Shown here: positions 21,607 to 32,531 of the stretch, one piece after another | How the letters are laid out: each line of letters opens with the position of its first letter | Numbering within the stretch: the first letter of the stretch is position 1 | Assembly (NCBI GenBank): GCA_036850595.1 | Contig: CM072158.1 | Span: 21,820,578-21,884,577, forward strand | Direction of reading: 5' to 3' | Source of the DNA: Rhyacichthys aspro | Taxonomy: Eukaryota; Chordata; Actinopteri; Gobiiformes; Rhyacichthyidae | Length of the DNA: 64,000 nucleotides | Position numbers and translations under genes: made by a program | Notes under the pieces: generated by a model | Told to the model about the DNA's origin: nothing | The model's input: the letters and a program-made list of their open reading frames with translations, nothing else | The model's database searches: none

Positions 21607-23157
21607 TGTAGCATACAACCTTTTGACCTCAGGAACATATAGAATTATCCGGACCCGCTAAAATAATATCTTTCTTGTGAACACGGCTTTAACCCAACGG
21701 ATTTACAACTTTGAAGGACCTTTCCTGACGAAAGACATGATCTGTGCTTAGCATGAATGGCGCCACTATAAATTACGAGCCTCATCCCTGCATTCCTTTC
21801 CAAAAGACCAAACTTGAATAAACATTGAAGGATCAACTTTAACAGATTTAAAAGTTGCTCATTAATGAATAAAGACTTTTACCTTTTTGAACATAAGACT
21901 TGATAGTGGTGATAAGCCTTACCTTTATTTCTCCATTTATGTTGTCAATGTGAATACATGCACATACATTCTAAAGAAATGTTGTTTTAACTGTGAATAC
22001 ACATGTATATTCTGAAGGATTATGATTATTGACCATAGAAACATTGTTTTATGTTTGAATGCATTGTGTTATTGGAACTATATGTTGTTGATACATTTGG
22101 GTATAAATGAGTGTTTAATTGTTCCACAGTATTTGAAGGTGGTAACATGAAGCCTTAGCATGAGATCATCTTTAACTCCCCCTCCTAGTTGGACAAAGAA
22201 ACTCTTCCCGCCATTACGTAGACACACCTCTCTAAATTCCAAAAAGATAAAATAGTTTAGAGGGTGTTGGCACCTCAGTTCTTTTCAGTTCGGTTCAGTT
22301 CGGAACAGTTGTTCAGTTCTTCTTCAGTTTTGATTTTTCAGTGTTCAGTACACTCGTTCAGTAATTTCCATTTGTCTCTTTGTCTTCAATTCTTCAGAGC
22401 AACAGCCGAATACTCGTTTTTGTTTAATTCATTATTTTTACTATTGAGAGTATTTTTCTTCAACGTAGCCTTCTTAACTTCTGCCCGTCCAAAGGACGTG
22501 TTTTTAAATGATTTTTGGTTCAATCGCTGATACAGAAACTGTTTCGCTTAAAAGACTACACAGAACTCTTTTTCCAATTGGCATTTTTCACCTGAGACCT
22601 AACTTCCTTCATGCCGGACGCTGGTTTAACTGTGACTCAGCTGGCCATAAAGGCATAGATATCAGCAGCCCGTCTCACAGACCAGAGACGCTCCTGACCT
22701 CTGACCCATGGCAAGCAGCAGCTCAGCTCTAGGCAACAGTCAGCTAGCGTTGGGGACCCAACTCCGAACCATCATCGGTAGTACCGAGAAGTTTGGACCT
22801 GTTGGTATCACCACCATTCCTGTTGGCTCCAGGCCTCTGACCTCTTGCCTCCAGCCTTGGCTTTTCCAGTAAGATCTACACAGTTACTTGATACAGAATT
22901 GGTATAAAGATTAAACTTAACTTCAACTTAACTTAAATTTAATTTAACTCTTTTAGACTGTTTTTCTAAATTCATTAACTGCGTCAATTTTCCATTTATT
23001 CCCGTAAAATCATATCCCACCTTCAACAAGATTTAGGTTTATTGTTTCCATGAATATATTCTCTTTGTTATTGTTGTACTCTCTGTTATTTGTTGTTGAT
23101 TCAATCTGCATATTCAAATGCCGTCTGTTTGTTAATTCTGGTCAATAAACGTCATCA
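21607..23157 (+). mobile_element. LTR-like repeat, copy A (about 1.55 kb)
   Basis: Starts TGTAGCATACAACCTTTTGA and ends CAATAAACGTCATCA. A close copy in the same orientation is at 34,160-35,760. It contains a TATA-like GGGTATAAATGAG at about 22,105, a cluster of TTCAGTTC repeats at 22,280-22,360, and AATAAA near the 3' end, so TG...CA ends, promoter and poly(A) signal fit a long terminal repeat. I could not identify target duplications. Copy A lacks about 57 bp present in copy B near 22,728. Confidence 0.6.
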
Positions 23158-23299
23158 TTTCTGACTAATTTAGCTTAAGTTTGTGGTTGTTTCACTTCAT
23201 ATATGGATCACTGTCTGGCTTAAGAACTCATGTTCAAATTCATATTAGGCTTTATTGTCCTTTTCCTCTTTGAGGTAGTACCCCGAAACAATTTAACTT

Positions 23300-23630
23300 T
23301 ATCACTTAGCCTAATTCTCTCTCTTTACAAATGTTTACTACATATGTATCCGTCCAGTGAGTCACCTCAAAGTAGCACTGAAGTGTCTCATTGTCCATCT
23401 CCTCACAGTCATTGAAGTTGTGGGTAAATGTTTCACAAGAGGCACATTGCAGGGGGAGAGGTGAAGAGCTGTAAGCATCCCTTACACACACATACAGCAG
23501 GTCTATTTTTCTTCCCTCTCTGGTGGGACAGTTTACAAACGGAGAGAAAGGTTGAGAGAATATTTTGCGCAACTTCGCGAAATCTTGGAGGGACTGATTA
23601 CTAGGCACAGTCCTCTCAGAGTCTTGCAAA
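23300..23630 (-). pseudogene. APE endonuclease fragment of a LINE
   Basis: A minus-strand ORF contains SPFVNCPTREGRKIDLLYVC followed by VRDAYSSSPLPL. This is the conserved segment near the end of LINE APE endonucleases (CPTRGxxTLDLxYxNxKDAY), just before the SDH catalytic histidine motif, which is lost. It lies immediately beside LTR-like copy A. Confidence 0.7.
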
Positions 23631-23639
23631 ACAGGTGTT

Positions 23640-25090
23640 TTACCAAAGTCCTTTACTGAGGCTGTATCATCTCTCTCTTAAACACATGCTAGATATTAGC
23701 AAAGGTCCTGGCCCACAGCTTGCATAACATTCTCCCGACTCTGTTCATGAGGATAGGCCAGAGTGTGTGGTCTCATTTAATGCAGCAAAAGCATTCGCTC
23801 GGGTCAAATAGACTCACTTATTTGCTGTGCTGGACAAAGCTGTTTTGGACTGACCTAATAGATCAAAATACTTTACTCCCAACTCACTGCAAAGATCCCT
23901 ACTGATTCCCAACTGTCTAAACCTTTCAACTTGTATCGTGGGACCTGTCAGGGTTGCCCGCTGAGCCCCATGCTCTCTGGCCTGGCCATGGAGCCCCTGC
24001 AGTTGCAGGGGCCTGCAAAAACAACATAAAGGATATATGTGGAATCTAGAGACAAGACGTGAAACACAGGGTCTCACTCTACATAGATAACCTTCTGCTC
24101 TATTTCTGTAATCCAACCAAATCACTCTCTCCGTTCTTTCTCTGCTCAGTGACTTCAATAGTTTCACAGGGTACAAGCTGAACATTAACAACAGTGAACT
24201 CAACACACAGTCTGACTTTTAAGATTTAGTACAACAAGCTTTCCTTTCTTGGATTTATAGTCACATAAAAACACTAAGATTATTCTATTAAGAAAATTTT
24301 GCCGCACTTTTAAATCAGATCAGACACAAACTCTATCAATTTCCCTTGTGGGATGAGTAAGCTCCAAAAGCTCACCCTGCCAAAATTCCTGTACTTTTTC
24401 TAATCCCTACCAATTTTCATTCCTTGCTCTTTTTTTTAGCAGTTGGACTCAATTATTTCCTCTTATTTATGGCAAGGTAAGTGACCACATCTAAACAAAA
24501 TCCATCTTAAAAATCAAAATCTCACCCTGTACTACGGGCAGCAGACATGCAATGCCTTTTGCATTGGTCCTTTTTTCTATGATCAGCCTGACTGCCCTGA
24601 CTGGGTATAAGTCTCTGTCCATAAATTAGTCTAGCCACTCTTGCCTTACCTCTCTTACCTCTTGCCTCTGCCAGTGCCTTCCACTGCATCTAATATGGCA
24701 TGGGTCTCACCACCCAGTGTTTAAACATTCTATTAAGATATGGGCTCAGCTCAAAAGCACTTTGGTCTTTGCAGCTTCTCGCTCTTCCATTTCTTTAAAC
24801 TACCTCTTCAAACCATCACTAACCAATGCGAGTTTTCGGCAGTGGCAATAAGCAGATCTGCTTGTAGACACCATGGCGTCATTCACACAACTTGATGAGA
24901 AATTTGACCTTCCTATCTCAGAATTTTACAGCCATCTTCAAATTAGGCACTTTATTACTTCACAACTGCCTATGATCTTAACTGCCATGGACTGTGGAAA
25001 GGGTCATGTCTCTGAGTCCATCCAGCAGGGAACTCAAAAGGGCTTGGGAGCAGAACATTGGCCTTTCTTTGACAGAAGAGGCCTGGACTT
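23640..25090 (+). pseudogene. L1/Tx1-like LINE ORF2, 3' part
   Basis: Many stops and frameshifts, but readable in order: an RT segment (GTCQGCPLSPMLSGLAMEPL at about 23,940-24,000), a degraded catalytic region (LYIDNLLLYF at about 24,080, where LYADDLLLY is usual), SFTGYKLNINNSELN at about 24,160, and a C-terminal block MASFTQLDEKFDLPISEFYS HLQIRHF at 24,873-24,950. The order matches L1-type ORF2. Confidence 0.7.
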
Positions 25091-25099
25091 TAGGGGTGG

Positions 25100-25240
25100 G
25101 AATCTTTTGGAATGTCTTGTTTCGATTCGTATCGATTCTTGGAGTCATGATTCGATAAAAAATTGATTTATGATTTTTTCGATTCACGATTCAAAATTGA
25201 TTCTCAATTCAAAAACAATTCTCCAGTTTGAACCAAATTT
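25100..25240. repeat. End of an unclassified DNA transposon (GATTCGATT repeats)
   Basis: The stretch TAGGGGTGGGAATCTTTTGG followed by repeated CGATTC motifs resembles common terminal sequences of fish non-autonomous DNA elements. The matching right end was not found. Confidence 0.4.
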
Positions 25241-25454
25241 TGACTTGACATATATTTATTTATATTTTATTCCAGTTTTGCAGTTTAGTGTTACTTTTAT
25301 TTATTTTTTTATCCTGTTTTGTGTTGGACAGTCTTAAAGAAAGAAAAAATACCACTGCAAAAAAACAAAACAAAACTGTATTTTGTTATTTTCTTGCACA
25401 TTAAAAAACGTATAGTATAAAAAAATACAATAAAATAAATTTACAAAAATAAGG

Positions 25455-25545
25455 TGGTGACTGCACGGTAGCAGAGTGGTTAGTGCTCCTGCTTCACAGC
25501 AAGAAGGTTGTGAGTTTAAATCCCCGCCAACTCAAACATCCTTGG
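25455..25545 (+). mobile_element. tRNA-derived SINE head, truncated
   Basis: GCACGGTAGCAGAGTGGTTA, CTTCACAGCAAGAAGGTTGT and a B-box-like GAGTTTAAATCCCCG form the tRNA-like head of the SINE family seen at 18.5 and 52.6 kb. The body is missing. Confidence 0.65.
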
Positions 25546-25588
25546 CTGATAAAGTGGCCAACTCTCCGAGTAAGTGAAAAAATTTTGT

Positions 25589-25832
25589 ATTTTTTTTTTT
25601 TTTGCAAATGCTCCAGAGCCTATTTGTGTTGTAATACTTGTTTTAAGCTCAAAAGTGCTGTAGAATTCACTGTGTCCGATTAGCTCACTGGGTTGAGTGA
25701 TTGACTAAGTCGCTGGAGACCACGATTCGAGATCCACAAGACTCAAACTATATACTTTTGAGTATTATGGTTTTTGTCTAAAATGTCTTGAAATATGTAA
25801 TGTATAATAGTCAAAAGGCAACCATATTGTCT
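25589..25832 (-). mobile_element. SINE-like repeat, inverted partner 1
   Basis: About 240 bp beginning with a T tract, then GCAAATGCTCCAGAGCC and ending CAACCATATTGTCT. An inverted copy lies at 29,681-29,917. A tRNA-like stretch (TTAGCTCACTGGGTTG ... GATTCGAGATCC) sits in the middle on the plus strand, with A- and B-box-like motifs about 35 bp apart. No proper cloverleaf is evident. Confidence 0.6.
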
Positions 25833-26789
25833 AGAGTTGGGTTTTATTTTATCTGTGAATTGTATTCTGTCAGTATGGCTTATCAGTTTAGACTCGGAAT
25901 GGAGGATACTTCCACTCACATGAAAGGGGTGTTTTACCATTAAAGGTAGGCCCTACATTCTCTCTGTGGTAGTGATGATAATTCATAGCAGCTAAATAGC
26001 TTGTGCCTGAGGCATAATACTGTCATGGCCTGTGTGGATTCCACTCCAGATTTTCTCACATACCACCTTACTTCTGCCTTCACATCTGAAAGTCATTGTC
26101 TCATCAGCCAGCCCAGTATATAAGCAGTCACAGTCCACCTCTTCTCTGCCAGATTGTTTTGCTTCCAGCAGGAGAACATCAAGCCTGTTCATGGATTTCC
26201 AGAGAAGACTTCTAATTCTCATTCAACTAAACTCCAGTTTCTCCTGTTCTGCTGAGCCTCTGCTACTTCAGTGAGTACACCTGTTATCCTGCTCATATTC
26301 CTGCTCAGCACCTAGTGATGGTGAATTCGAGGCTTCGTGAAGCAGTGAACCACTTTGAGACACCTGCTTCAAGAATGACACACTGCTTCGAAGCATTCGA
26401 TACAGACAGAACAGTGACATCTGCTGGGTGTGTGCTAGAACTGCTTGAAGACCTGAAAAAGCCTCAATACTGCCTGTCACATGCTGATTCGTACTTGTAT
26501 TTAATAAATATTTTTAAAAACGGTGTCTGTTGAGTTTGTTGTTCTGTGTGTCTGTGTATCTCAGGGAGAGGGGGGAAAGGAATGTGCTTGTGGAACAGGG
26601 ACAGTGCTTGTGCTACAGTGTTGATAAAAACAAGTGATATTGATATGTGATATGAGAGGTAGTGCTTGTGCAACTTTACCATTGTGATAATTTGTATAAA
26701 TGGGGAGTACTGGTAAACAAGGGAATATTTACAGATTTTTATTTAAAAAAAGGAGCATTTCAACAGTGCAGGGTTTCATTCTGCTCCTT

Positions 26790-28759
26790 TTGTGGCTCAC
26801 TACCTCTCCAGCTTTGGAGAAGACCCGCTCACATGGCACAGATGTTGCTGGCATATGGAGGTATTTTGGCCATTTTAAATAGGTTTGGGTAAATCCTTTC
26901 ACGAGATGCCCAGTAAGTGAGCGGGTCTTCTCCTCTGGAGAGGTAGGGCTCAGACAAATATCGCTGAACTTCTACTGTTGCGTTTGCTGTTGCACTTTGG
27001 CATTGCTGTGTTTCACCTAAACAAAAAGAAAAGGGAAATTAGCCATCTTTTATAATAAGAAAACACACACAGTAATAACAGGCCATAATACACACCAACT
27101 CTGCTATCCAAAAGATCCCACAAGTTGTCTTCTGCTGAAGGCGCATGTTCTACCTCAGCAGCTGACTGATGGAGTTGATGGCATTTTATTACATGTTGCT
27201 AGAGAGGTATGGAAAACACAATAATAAAATGAAATAACAATTGGTAAACTACCTGTGATGTTGAAGGCATTGCCCTGTCAGCCCTCATCATTGCAGCACA
27301 TTCTGCGGTCAATTTTGACACGGCCTCTTGTGCATGTGTGTCATTTCCAAAGGCCAATGTTTTAAATCGTGGGTCCAATATGGTGGCTAAGGCCAGGACT
27401 CTAATATTTTCAACAGTGCATCTTCTGAACAGCTCATGCTGCAGTTGTTTAGTGAGATGAAGGGCAGTTTGGTTTTTATAGTGGATGCCTTTACAGCCAG
27501 TTTGTGTTGGACCATTCTGATGAGTGGAATGACCTTTGAAGCAGAAATATTATTCTCTGCTGACATCTCTGTGGAGGCCAGATGAAAGGAGCAAGAACAT
27601 CTAAACTTTCATGAATTATATCATAGTCAGCAAATGTGAGGGGAGAAATGTCTGTAGTGAGAGATGACAATGCTGCACCAACTGGTTCACGTTGTTCATA
27701 TATTCTTTCGAACATCAGATATGTTGAGTTCCACCTGGTGTCAACCTCTTGAACCAGTTTGTGAAGTGGCTTCTGCAGCTGGGTTTGCATCTCTGTGAGT
27801 TTTTCCTTTGCTTTTGTGCTTGTTTTGAAAAATGTAACAATTCTTCTGCCTCTTGTTCGGATGTCAGCCAATGCAGGTGTTTGATCCAGTGCCTTCTTAA
27901 CTATGAGGTTAAAACTGTGGGCTAGACATGGCACATTCCTGACATTCATAAGTTTGGCACAAAGAACCATATTTGAAGCATTGTCAGTGATCAGACAGTG
28001 CACTTTATTTCTCAAGCCCCACTGTTCCAGTTGCTGCTCCATGGCATGCTTCAAATTTTCTCCTGTGTGGGACTGTGTGAAATGTCCCACACCTAGCAAA
28101 ACGCTCATTAGCTCCATATTTTGATTGATAAAGTGGCAGGTAACCCCAAGATAGGCATCCATGTTTATGGAGGTCCACATGTCTGCAGTTAAGCTAACAG
28201 ACTGTGCTTTCTCCAGTTCCTGCTTTGCCTTCTCTTTAGCCTCTTGATATTTTTTTTCAACCATTGCTTTTAAGGCCTGGCGAGTAGGCAGGATGTAAGT
28301 TGGATCCAGCTTCTGTACTAAAGCCCTGAAGCCTTTGTCCTCCACCACTTTAAATGGTTGAGCGTCAAGCACAACCATATTGACCAGTGCCTCGTCCAAC
28401 TCAGCTTGCCGACCTAACAGTGAAAGTATACAAAATTATTGTTCTAAAAAGTATTAATTTCAGTTCAATATAAACTGTTATGCGTTTGTATTGTAACATA
28501 TAGAAATGACAAAAAGCTTACCTTGTCTGGTCCCTGCACCTCCAGATGCAGCAGCAGCAGTAGAACCAGCAGAAGCAGCAGCTGTATTGGGTGTTGTCTC
28601 TGGGTGTTTGCTGCGCAGGTGTCGCAGCATTGAGGATGTGTTATGGCTAAACGTCAGCTCCTGAGCACAGATCAGACACTTGACCTTCTTGGGGTTGATG
28701 AGGTCAAAGTACTCCCATGCATAAGAGCGTGCTCTTTTAGCCACTGTTTGATCCTCCAT
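26790..28759 (-). pseudogene. hAT transposase with BED zinc finger (ZBED-like)
   Basis: A first exon-like ORF (28,759-28,478) encodes a BED finger: AWEYFDLINPKKVKCLICAQ, then SSMLRHLRSKHP, with the CxxC...HxxxxH pattern complete. After a probable intron, ORF 28,399-27,491 encodes the catalytic region: QPFKVVEDKGFRALVQKLDP, SLTADMWTSINMDAYLGVTC, HCLITDNASNMV and CLAHSFNLIVKKAL, EVDTRWNSTYLM. Stops follow. The C-terminal dimerisation region is decayed but readable at 26,990-26,800 (DPLTYWASRERIYPNLFKMA). hAT transposases cut and paste the element using a DDE-type core. This copy is inactive. Confidence 0.88.
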
Positions 28760-28770
28760 ATCCCTCCTTT

Positions 28771-28866
28771 ACTACCTCACTCTCTTACTACCTCACTCCC
28801 TTACTACCTCACTCCCTTACTACCTCACTCCCTTACTACCACACTCCCTTACTACCACACTCACTC
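28771..28866. repeat. 16-bp minisatellite, six copies
   Basis: Units ACTACCTCACTCCCTT begin at 28,771, 28,787, 28,803, 28,819, 28,835 and 28,851, with small changes. It lies inside the hAT element just upstream of the BED-finger start codon. Confidence 0.9.
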
Positions 28867-29680
28867 ACTCTTTGCACACTCACCAAGTCTTTCAGTCACT
28901 CAAACAACCTATCTATTATATCTATAATAATCTAAATACTAACTATACTACCAATAATCTCTCTGTCTTCAATTCAAATAGCAAAATGCAATAATGCGCT
29001 GATAACAATCTCCTCTCAAAACTCCCACAGTTTGAGCAGTGATTCAGACCCATTTTAAAGCCTACCCATTCAAAATTCCCGCGAAGCAGCTCGACACGTC
29101 ACGTGACGAAACGAGGCCTCGCTCGCAGTGGTCACGTGACTGTAGGCGTGCTGAAGCAGCGGTCGAATCATTGTCTCGCAACACTTCCGCTTCAAAAGCT
29201 CGACACAGTGTCGAGCAAACGGGCTCGAGCATAACATCACTATCAGCACCTGGCTCTTCACTCTCCCTCCTACCTGCGCACCCAAGTTTCAGAGCTAGCC
29301 CCAAGGTCAGCGCTCTCAACCCCAGGGCCCTCTTGAGTCCAAAGGTGGCGCCCTCATACCTCTGCCTCCAACTCTTGACCTGTGCTCACTATTCTCCCTC
29401 CATAATTAAAGACAAGTTGATTCTCACGTTTTGTTCTGGTCTTGGGCATTTGAGTTCACCACCACACACTTACAAATACAGTCTACTATGGATTTACAAT
29501 ATTGCTGTGGCTGTTTATCTCAATTTGTTGAAGAAAGGACATGTAATTGTGGCAACTGGTGGAACGATCCCTGTGTGTGTTAGTCTTGTTTATGTCTAAA
29601 CACGCATTCACCCTGCGTAAATAAGTTTTAACGGGCACCATGTTGTTTTCCAAGAAAGTATTATTTTGTCTGAATAGTCA

Positions 29681-29917
29681 AGACAATATGGTTGCCTTTT
29701 AACCATTATACAACACATATTTCAAGATTTTAGACAAAAAGCATAACACCTAAAAGTAAATAATTTGACCCTTGTGCATCTTGAACCATGGTCTACTAGT
29801 CCATCACTCAACCCAGTGAGCTAATTGGACACAATTCCATAGCAATTTAGTGCTTAAAACAAGTATTACAACACAAACACTTTGGCTCTGGAGCATTTGC
29901 AAAAAAAAAAAAAAAAA
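29681..29917 (+). mobile_element. SINE-like repeat, inverted partner 2
   Basis: Inverted copy of 25,589-25,832. It starts AGACAATATGGTTGCC and ends GGAGCATTTGC followed by a 17-bp A tract. The A tract here and the T tract in partner 1 are the equivalent ends. With the nested LTR and hAT taken out, the two copies would be only about 400 bp apart. Confidence 0.6.
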
Positions 29918-31049
29918 TTATCGCTTGCCAGGCAGAGCCAGAAAATGTTTCTCTTGCCTTTCAGGGGCAATAATGAAAAGAAAAACGAACTTAGAAACTG
30001 GTCCTCAGATTTATTTATTTATTTATTTTTTGCTCTTGCTTTTCAGGGCTTCCGTACCAGGGTGTTCGGCGTTAGGCAATTTTTTTGAGTTGTGGCTGAG
30101 CAGTCACACCTTAGCCCTCTATGGCCTATTTTTGTCCACTCTGGCGCCCCAAGCAGTTTTGCTCAGTTGGAGGGACGCCTCCCAACGATAGCATTAAAAG
30201 TTAATGATAATGTTGACACTGTGACTTTCTAAGCTGAAAGCACAAACACAACAAAGTTGGAGAAATTACTCCCACATGTTGAAAGAGTGCGTTTTTCCTA
30301 TTTTATTCAGACAAGGCAATCATTTTGTTAAGTCTCTAACTAAACTATATCCAAAATCACCAGTTCCTCTGTTACAGAACCCTCATGTCCTCTACTCTTA
30401 GTAGTAGTATATATTAGAATCCCACCTTCAGTAAAATGTAGTGAATGTGCCTCTGTCCAGGCTCTCTCCATACCTACACCAAAGAAAGACAATGCAAAGC
30501 CACGTAGCATAAGTCATTTTGTATAAATATGAGCCACCACTGAGGTTTACAGAGAATCCTGGAACTGACTCATAGACAACACAGGATTGAAATAAAGAGA
30601 CTCTTGAGTAGTTCATTTTCTCTGGACAATGTCCATGAGCTGTGACTTATGAGTGAGAGAAAGACGTGTGCAGACAAAGTCGGTGAGAAATGAAACCATT
30701 GAATGATTATGAGAATATACTTTTTGGGGCTAAAAGTTGAGAGGTGCTACTGACTTAAAGTTACACAGGGCTGCTTTGAATAAATATACCTTAATGTGCT
30801 TTTGCCTATTTCCACAACATCAGTGTTGGTATGGTATAAACCTGAGTCTATTTGTGCAACAGAATGTGAGCTTTGAAACAAAGACTTTCACAAATACAAT
30901 TAATTCAGTCACAGGATTACAAACATTTCCACAACTGCAGCTCTTTAGTAAATCTCAACACTACTTTTTAAGTGGCTAATGTGGGATTTGGATTAACTAA
31001 CTAGTTGGGCTTTTAGCTTCGAGTCTCTGCACAAAAGGATGCCATCTAC
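29918..31049. other. smad4 intron, no feature recognised
   Basis: No protein motif, paired ends or clear repeat was seen between the SINE-like copy and the first smad4 coding exon. Short ORFs are A/T-rich and unconvincing. Confidence 0.4.
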
Positions 31050-31286
31050 CTGCAGCCGGCCGTCCAGGGTTCTCTGTATGGTGACACACTTGCTGGGATG
31101 GACTCCATTGGTGGTGACAGCAGTGATCAGTGAGTCCAGCTCATCTTTCTTCTCCTTCAGCTTCTTGACCAGACTTTCAATGGCCCGCTTGGCGAAGCCC
31201 TCGTTCTCTCCACCCTGACGATGGCACATGAGGCTGTGGACAATGCTGAGGCAGGCATCGTTACTGCTTGGAGGATTCACGGACAT
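31050..31286 (-). CDS. smad4: smad4 first coding exon (N-terminal half of MH1)
   Basis: Encodes 79 residues starting MSVNPPSSNDACLSIVHSL, with the hallmark stretches MCHRQGGE, AKRAIESLVKKLKEKKDELD and CVTIQRTLDGRLQ. Human SMAD4 has 83 residues here, and the four missing ones are at the variable N-terminus. Cys67 matches human zinc ligand C71, and the RTLDGRLQ strand starts the DNA-contacting beta-hairpin. The acceptor is CCTTTACAG with a second CAG directly after it (NAGNAG). Both choices lie upstream of the ATG, so the protein does not change. The donor is CTGCAG|GTAGAT, giving the known Q|V boundary. The 5' untranslated exon and promoter were not identified. Confidence 0.96.
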
Positions 31287-31802
31287 AATGCTGCTGTAAA
31301 GGGAAAGGCTTGATTTAGTCATTTTAGCATACATGCACCAAAACTATAGTACTTTGTGCTAACATCATTGGAACAGCAACATGTTCTACCAGGTGAATGC
31401 TGGTCACAACCTCTCACTACAGCTTCCAGTTTTTGTGTTTGTGCTGTAGTGTGTGGATAAAGAAACTTCAGACATCTTTAACTATATCATGAGAGTCTAT
31501 AGTCTAAAAACATCCTGATCAGCACCCCCTTAAAGCACAGGCTACGAGTGTTAGGGGCCTATCATGAGCCAACCGTCCTTGTGGAAAGAAAATTGACTTT
31601 TTCCCTTAACAAAAAAAGAGACTAATTCAAGTGCATATTTGATGTGCATATTTGATGTGATACTATAACATATTATACTATATTTATGTTTATATGTTAT
31701 AGTACAGGCCCCTAAACCGCCTACGTCACTGTGACGTCACTGCACTACCTGGAGGCAAATCACAGGAAGACAGAACTAGCTACCACCAGCGTTGCATATA
31801 AA

Positions 31803-31975
31803 ATGTCTTCGTGTTGTGTTGTCGGATATCAGAACAGGAGGAAAAGTGGCTCAAAACTAAAGTTTTACCGTACACCAGCCAATATTGTCCACCACAAAAA
31901 AAGAAGACAGTTGTGGTTAAACGCAATTAGACGCAAAGTTTGGACAGAGACCATCATAAAGAATCTATCTAGAAG
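31803..31975 (+). pseudogene. THAP zinc finger start of a transposase
   Basis: Reads MSSCCVVGYQNRRKSGSKLK, FYRTPANIVHHKKRRQLWLN, AIRRKVWTET. This follows the THAP pattern (C-x2-4-C, then xxFxxP, then W). The usual second Cys (GCxN) is replaced by Tyr in GYQN, so zinc binding is probably lost. The reading frame continues about 45 codons into unrelated sequence where the rest of the gene has been deleted. Confidence 0.72.
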
Positions 31976-32095
31976 TATCTGTGTAGTATTGTATTGGTTA
32001 TTATGTTCAAATTGGAATTCATTAAGGGGAATGTCGGATTCTTTACCGCTACATTTCATTTGCACATTAGCGAGTGTTATTGTCTTCGTAAAAAT

Positions 32096-32223
32096 AGCTT
32101 CAAACCAGGACTAAACCAGGGCTGAACTAGGTGTAATAAATGTAGCTTCAGTCCAGGACTAAACCAGGGCTAAACTAGGTGTAATAAATGTAGCTTCAGT
32201 CCAGGACTAAACCAGATCTGAAC
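32096..32223. repeat. 48-bp tandem repeat, 2.7 copies
   Basis: Units starting AGCTTCAGTCCAGGACTAAA begin at 32,096, 32,144 and 32,192, exactly 48 bp apart. The array sits between the two gene remnants of the THAP element. Confidence 0.93.
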
Positions 32224-32269
32224 ATAAATTGTAATATTGTAATTGCTGAACATGTCCATTTATAACAGT

Positions 32270-32531
32270 TGTAAGCGTCCAGTGATTTATAGGCTCTTAG
32301 ATTTTCTCGGCTGTAAACACTTGGTGTCTCGATGAGATAGGTGTAGATGTATGTCTCCACCCTCGGCAGCCTGGGCAGGTCATCATGCCACTCCCGTACG
32401 GTGTAAGGATCGGCCAGTCTGCTTCCATCCGCCAGCATTAGCTGCGAAAAGTAACTCTCATGGTCTCTCACAGAAAACGACTGAACATATTTTGAAACTA
32501 AATGACTAGCGTTACTTGTTTCCGCCTCCAT
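32270..32531 (-). pseudogene. N-terminus of transposon accessory protein (YqaJ-protein type)
   Basis: The minus-strand ORF starts MEAETSNASHLVSKYVQSFS and contains LADPYTVREWHDDLPRLPRV, then TYLIETPSVYSRENLRAYKS LDAYN. I recognise this N-terminal region from repeated fish and invertebrate proteins that carry a SWIM finger and a YqaJ exonuclease domain, often linked to transposons. The nuclease part is absent here. The assignment rests on memory of the family, not on a search. Confidence 0.6.

Larger units (their letters stand above)
26313..29242 (-). mobile_element. hAT transposon, 2,930 bp, nested in the solo LTR
   Basis: The ends TAGTGATGGTGAATTCGAG and, in reverse, TAGTGATGTTATGCTCGAG are inverted copies. 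A perfect 8-bp duplication TCAGCACC flanks them (26,305-26,312 and 29,243-29,250). The element carries a BED-finger transposase on the minus strand. It is almost complete in structure, but the coding sequence has stops and frameshifts in its 3' third. A 16-bp minisatellite (28,771-28,866) lies between the right end and the gene. Confidence 0.93.
26021..29474 (+). mobile_element. Solo LTR (516 bp) interrupted by a hAT element
   Basis: The left part 26,021-26,312 starts TGTCATGGCC and has a TATA box (AGTATATAAGCAG at about 26,115). The right part 29,251-29,474 contains an AATTAAA poly(A)-like signal and ends CACTTACA. A 5-bp duplication AATAC flanks the whole (26,016-26,020 and 29,475-29,479). 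TG...CA ends, 5-bp duplication and promoter/poly(A) signals identify a solo LTR, the product of LTR-LTR recombination of an old retroelement. No internal genes remain. Confidence 0.82.
3086..31286 (-). other. smad4: smad4 locus: MH1 and linker part of the gene
   Basis: SMAD4 is the shared co-SMAD of TGF-beta/BMP signalling. It binds receptor-activated SMADs through MH2 and DNA (GTCT/GC-rich boxes) through MH1, and moves into the nucleus. Six coding exons are visible on the minus strand in the right order, with matching phases: 31,050-31,286; 20,425-20,599; 11,316-11,507; 11,024-11,206; 3,413-3,514; 3,086-3,136. Introns of about 10.4, 8.9 and 7.5 kb are filled with transposons. The 30-nt micro-exon between MH1 and linker in human SMAD4 was not found between 11.5 and 20.4 kb. 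MH2 exons are outside the window. MH1 is almost unchanged from human, while the linker is barely alignable, which argues for a diverged teleost paralogue. Confidence 0.93.

Noticed and set aside
25675..25740. tRNA gene suggested by A-box and B-box-like strings
   Set aside because: The arms do not form a cloverleaf and the inverted copy at 29.8 kb shows the same stretch as part of a 240-bp dispersed repeat.
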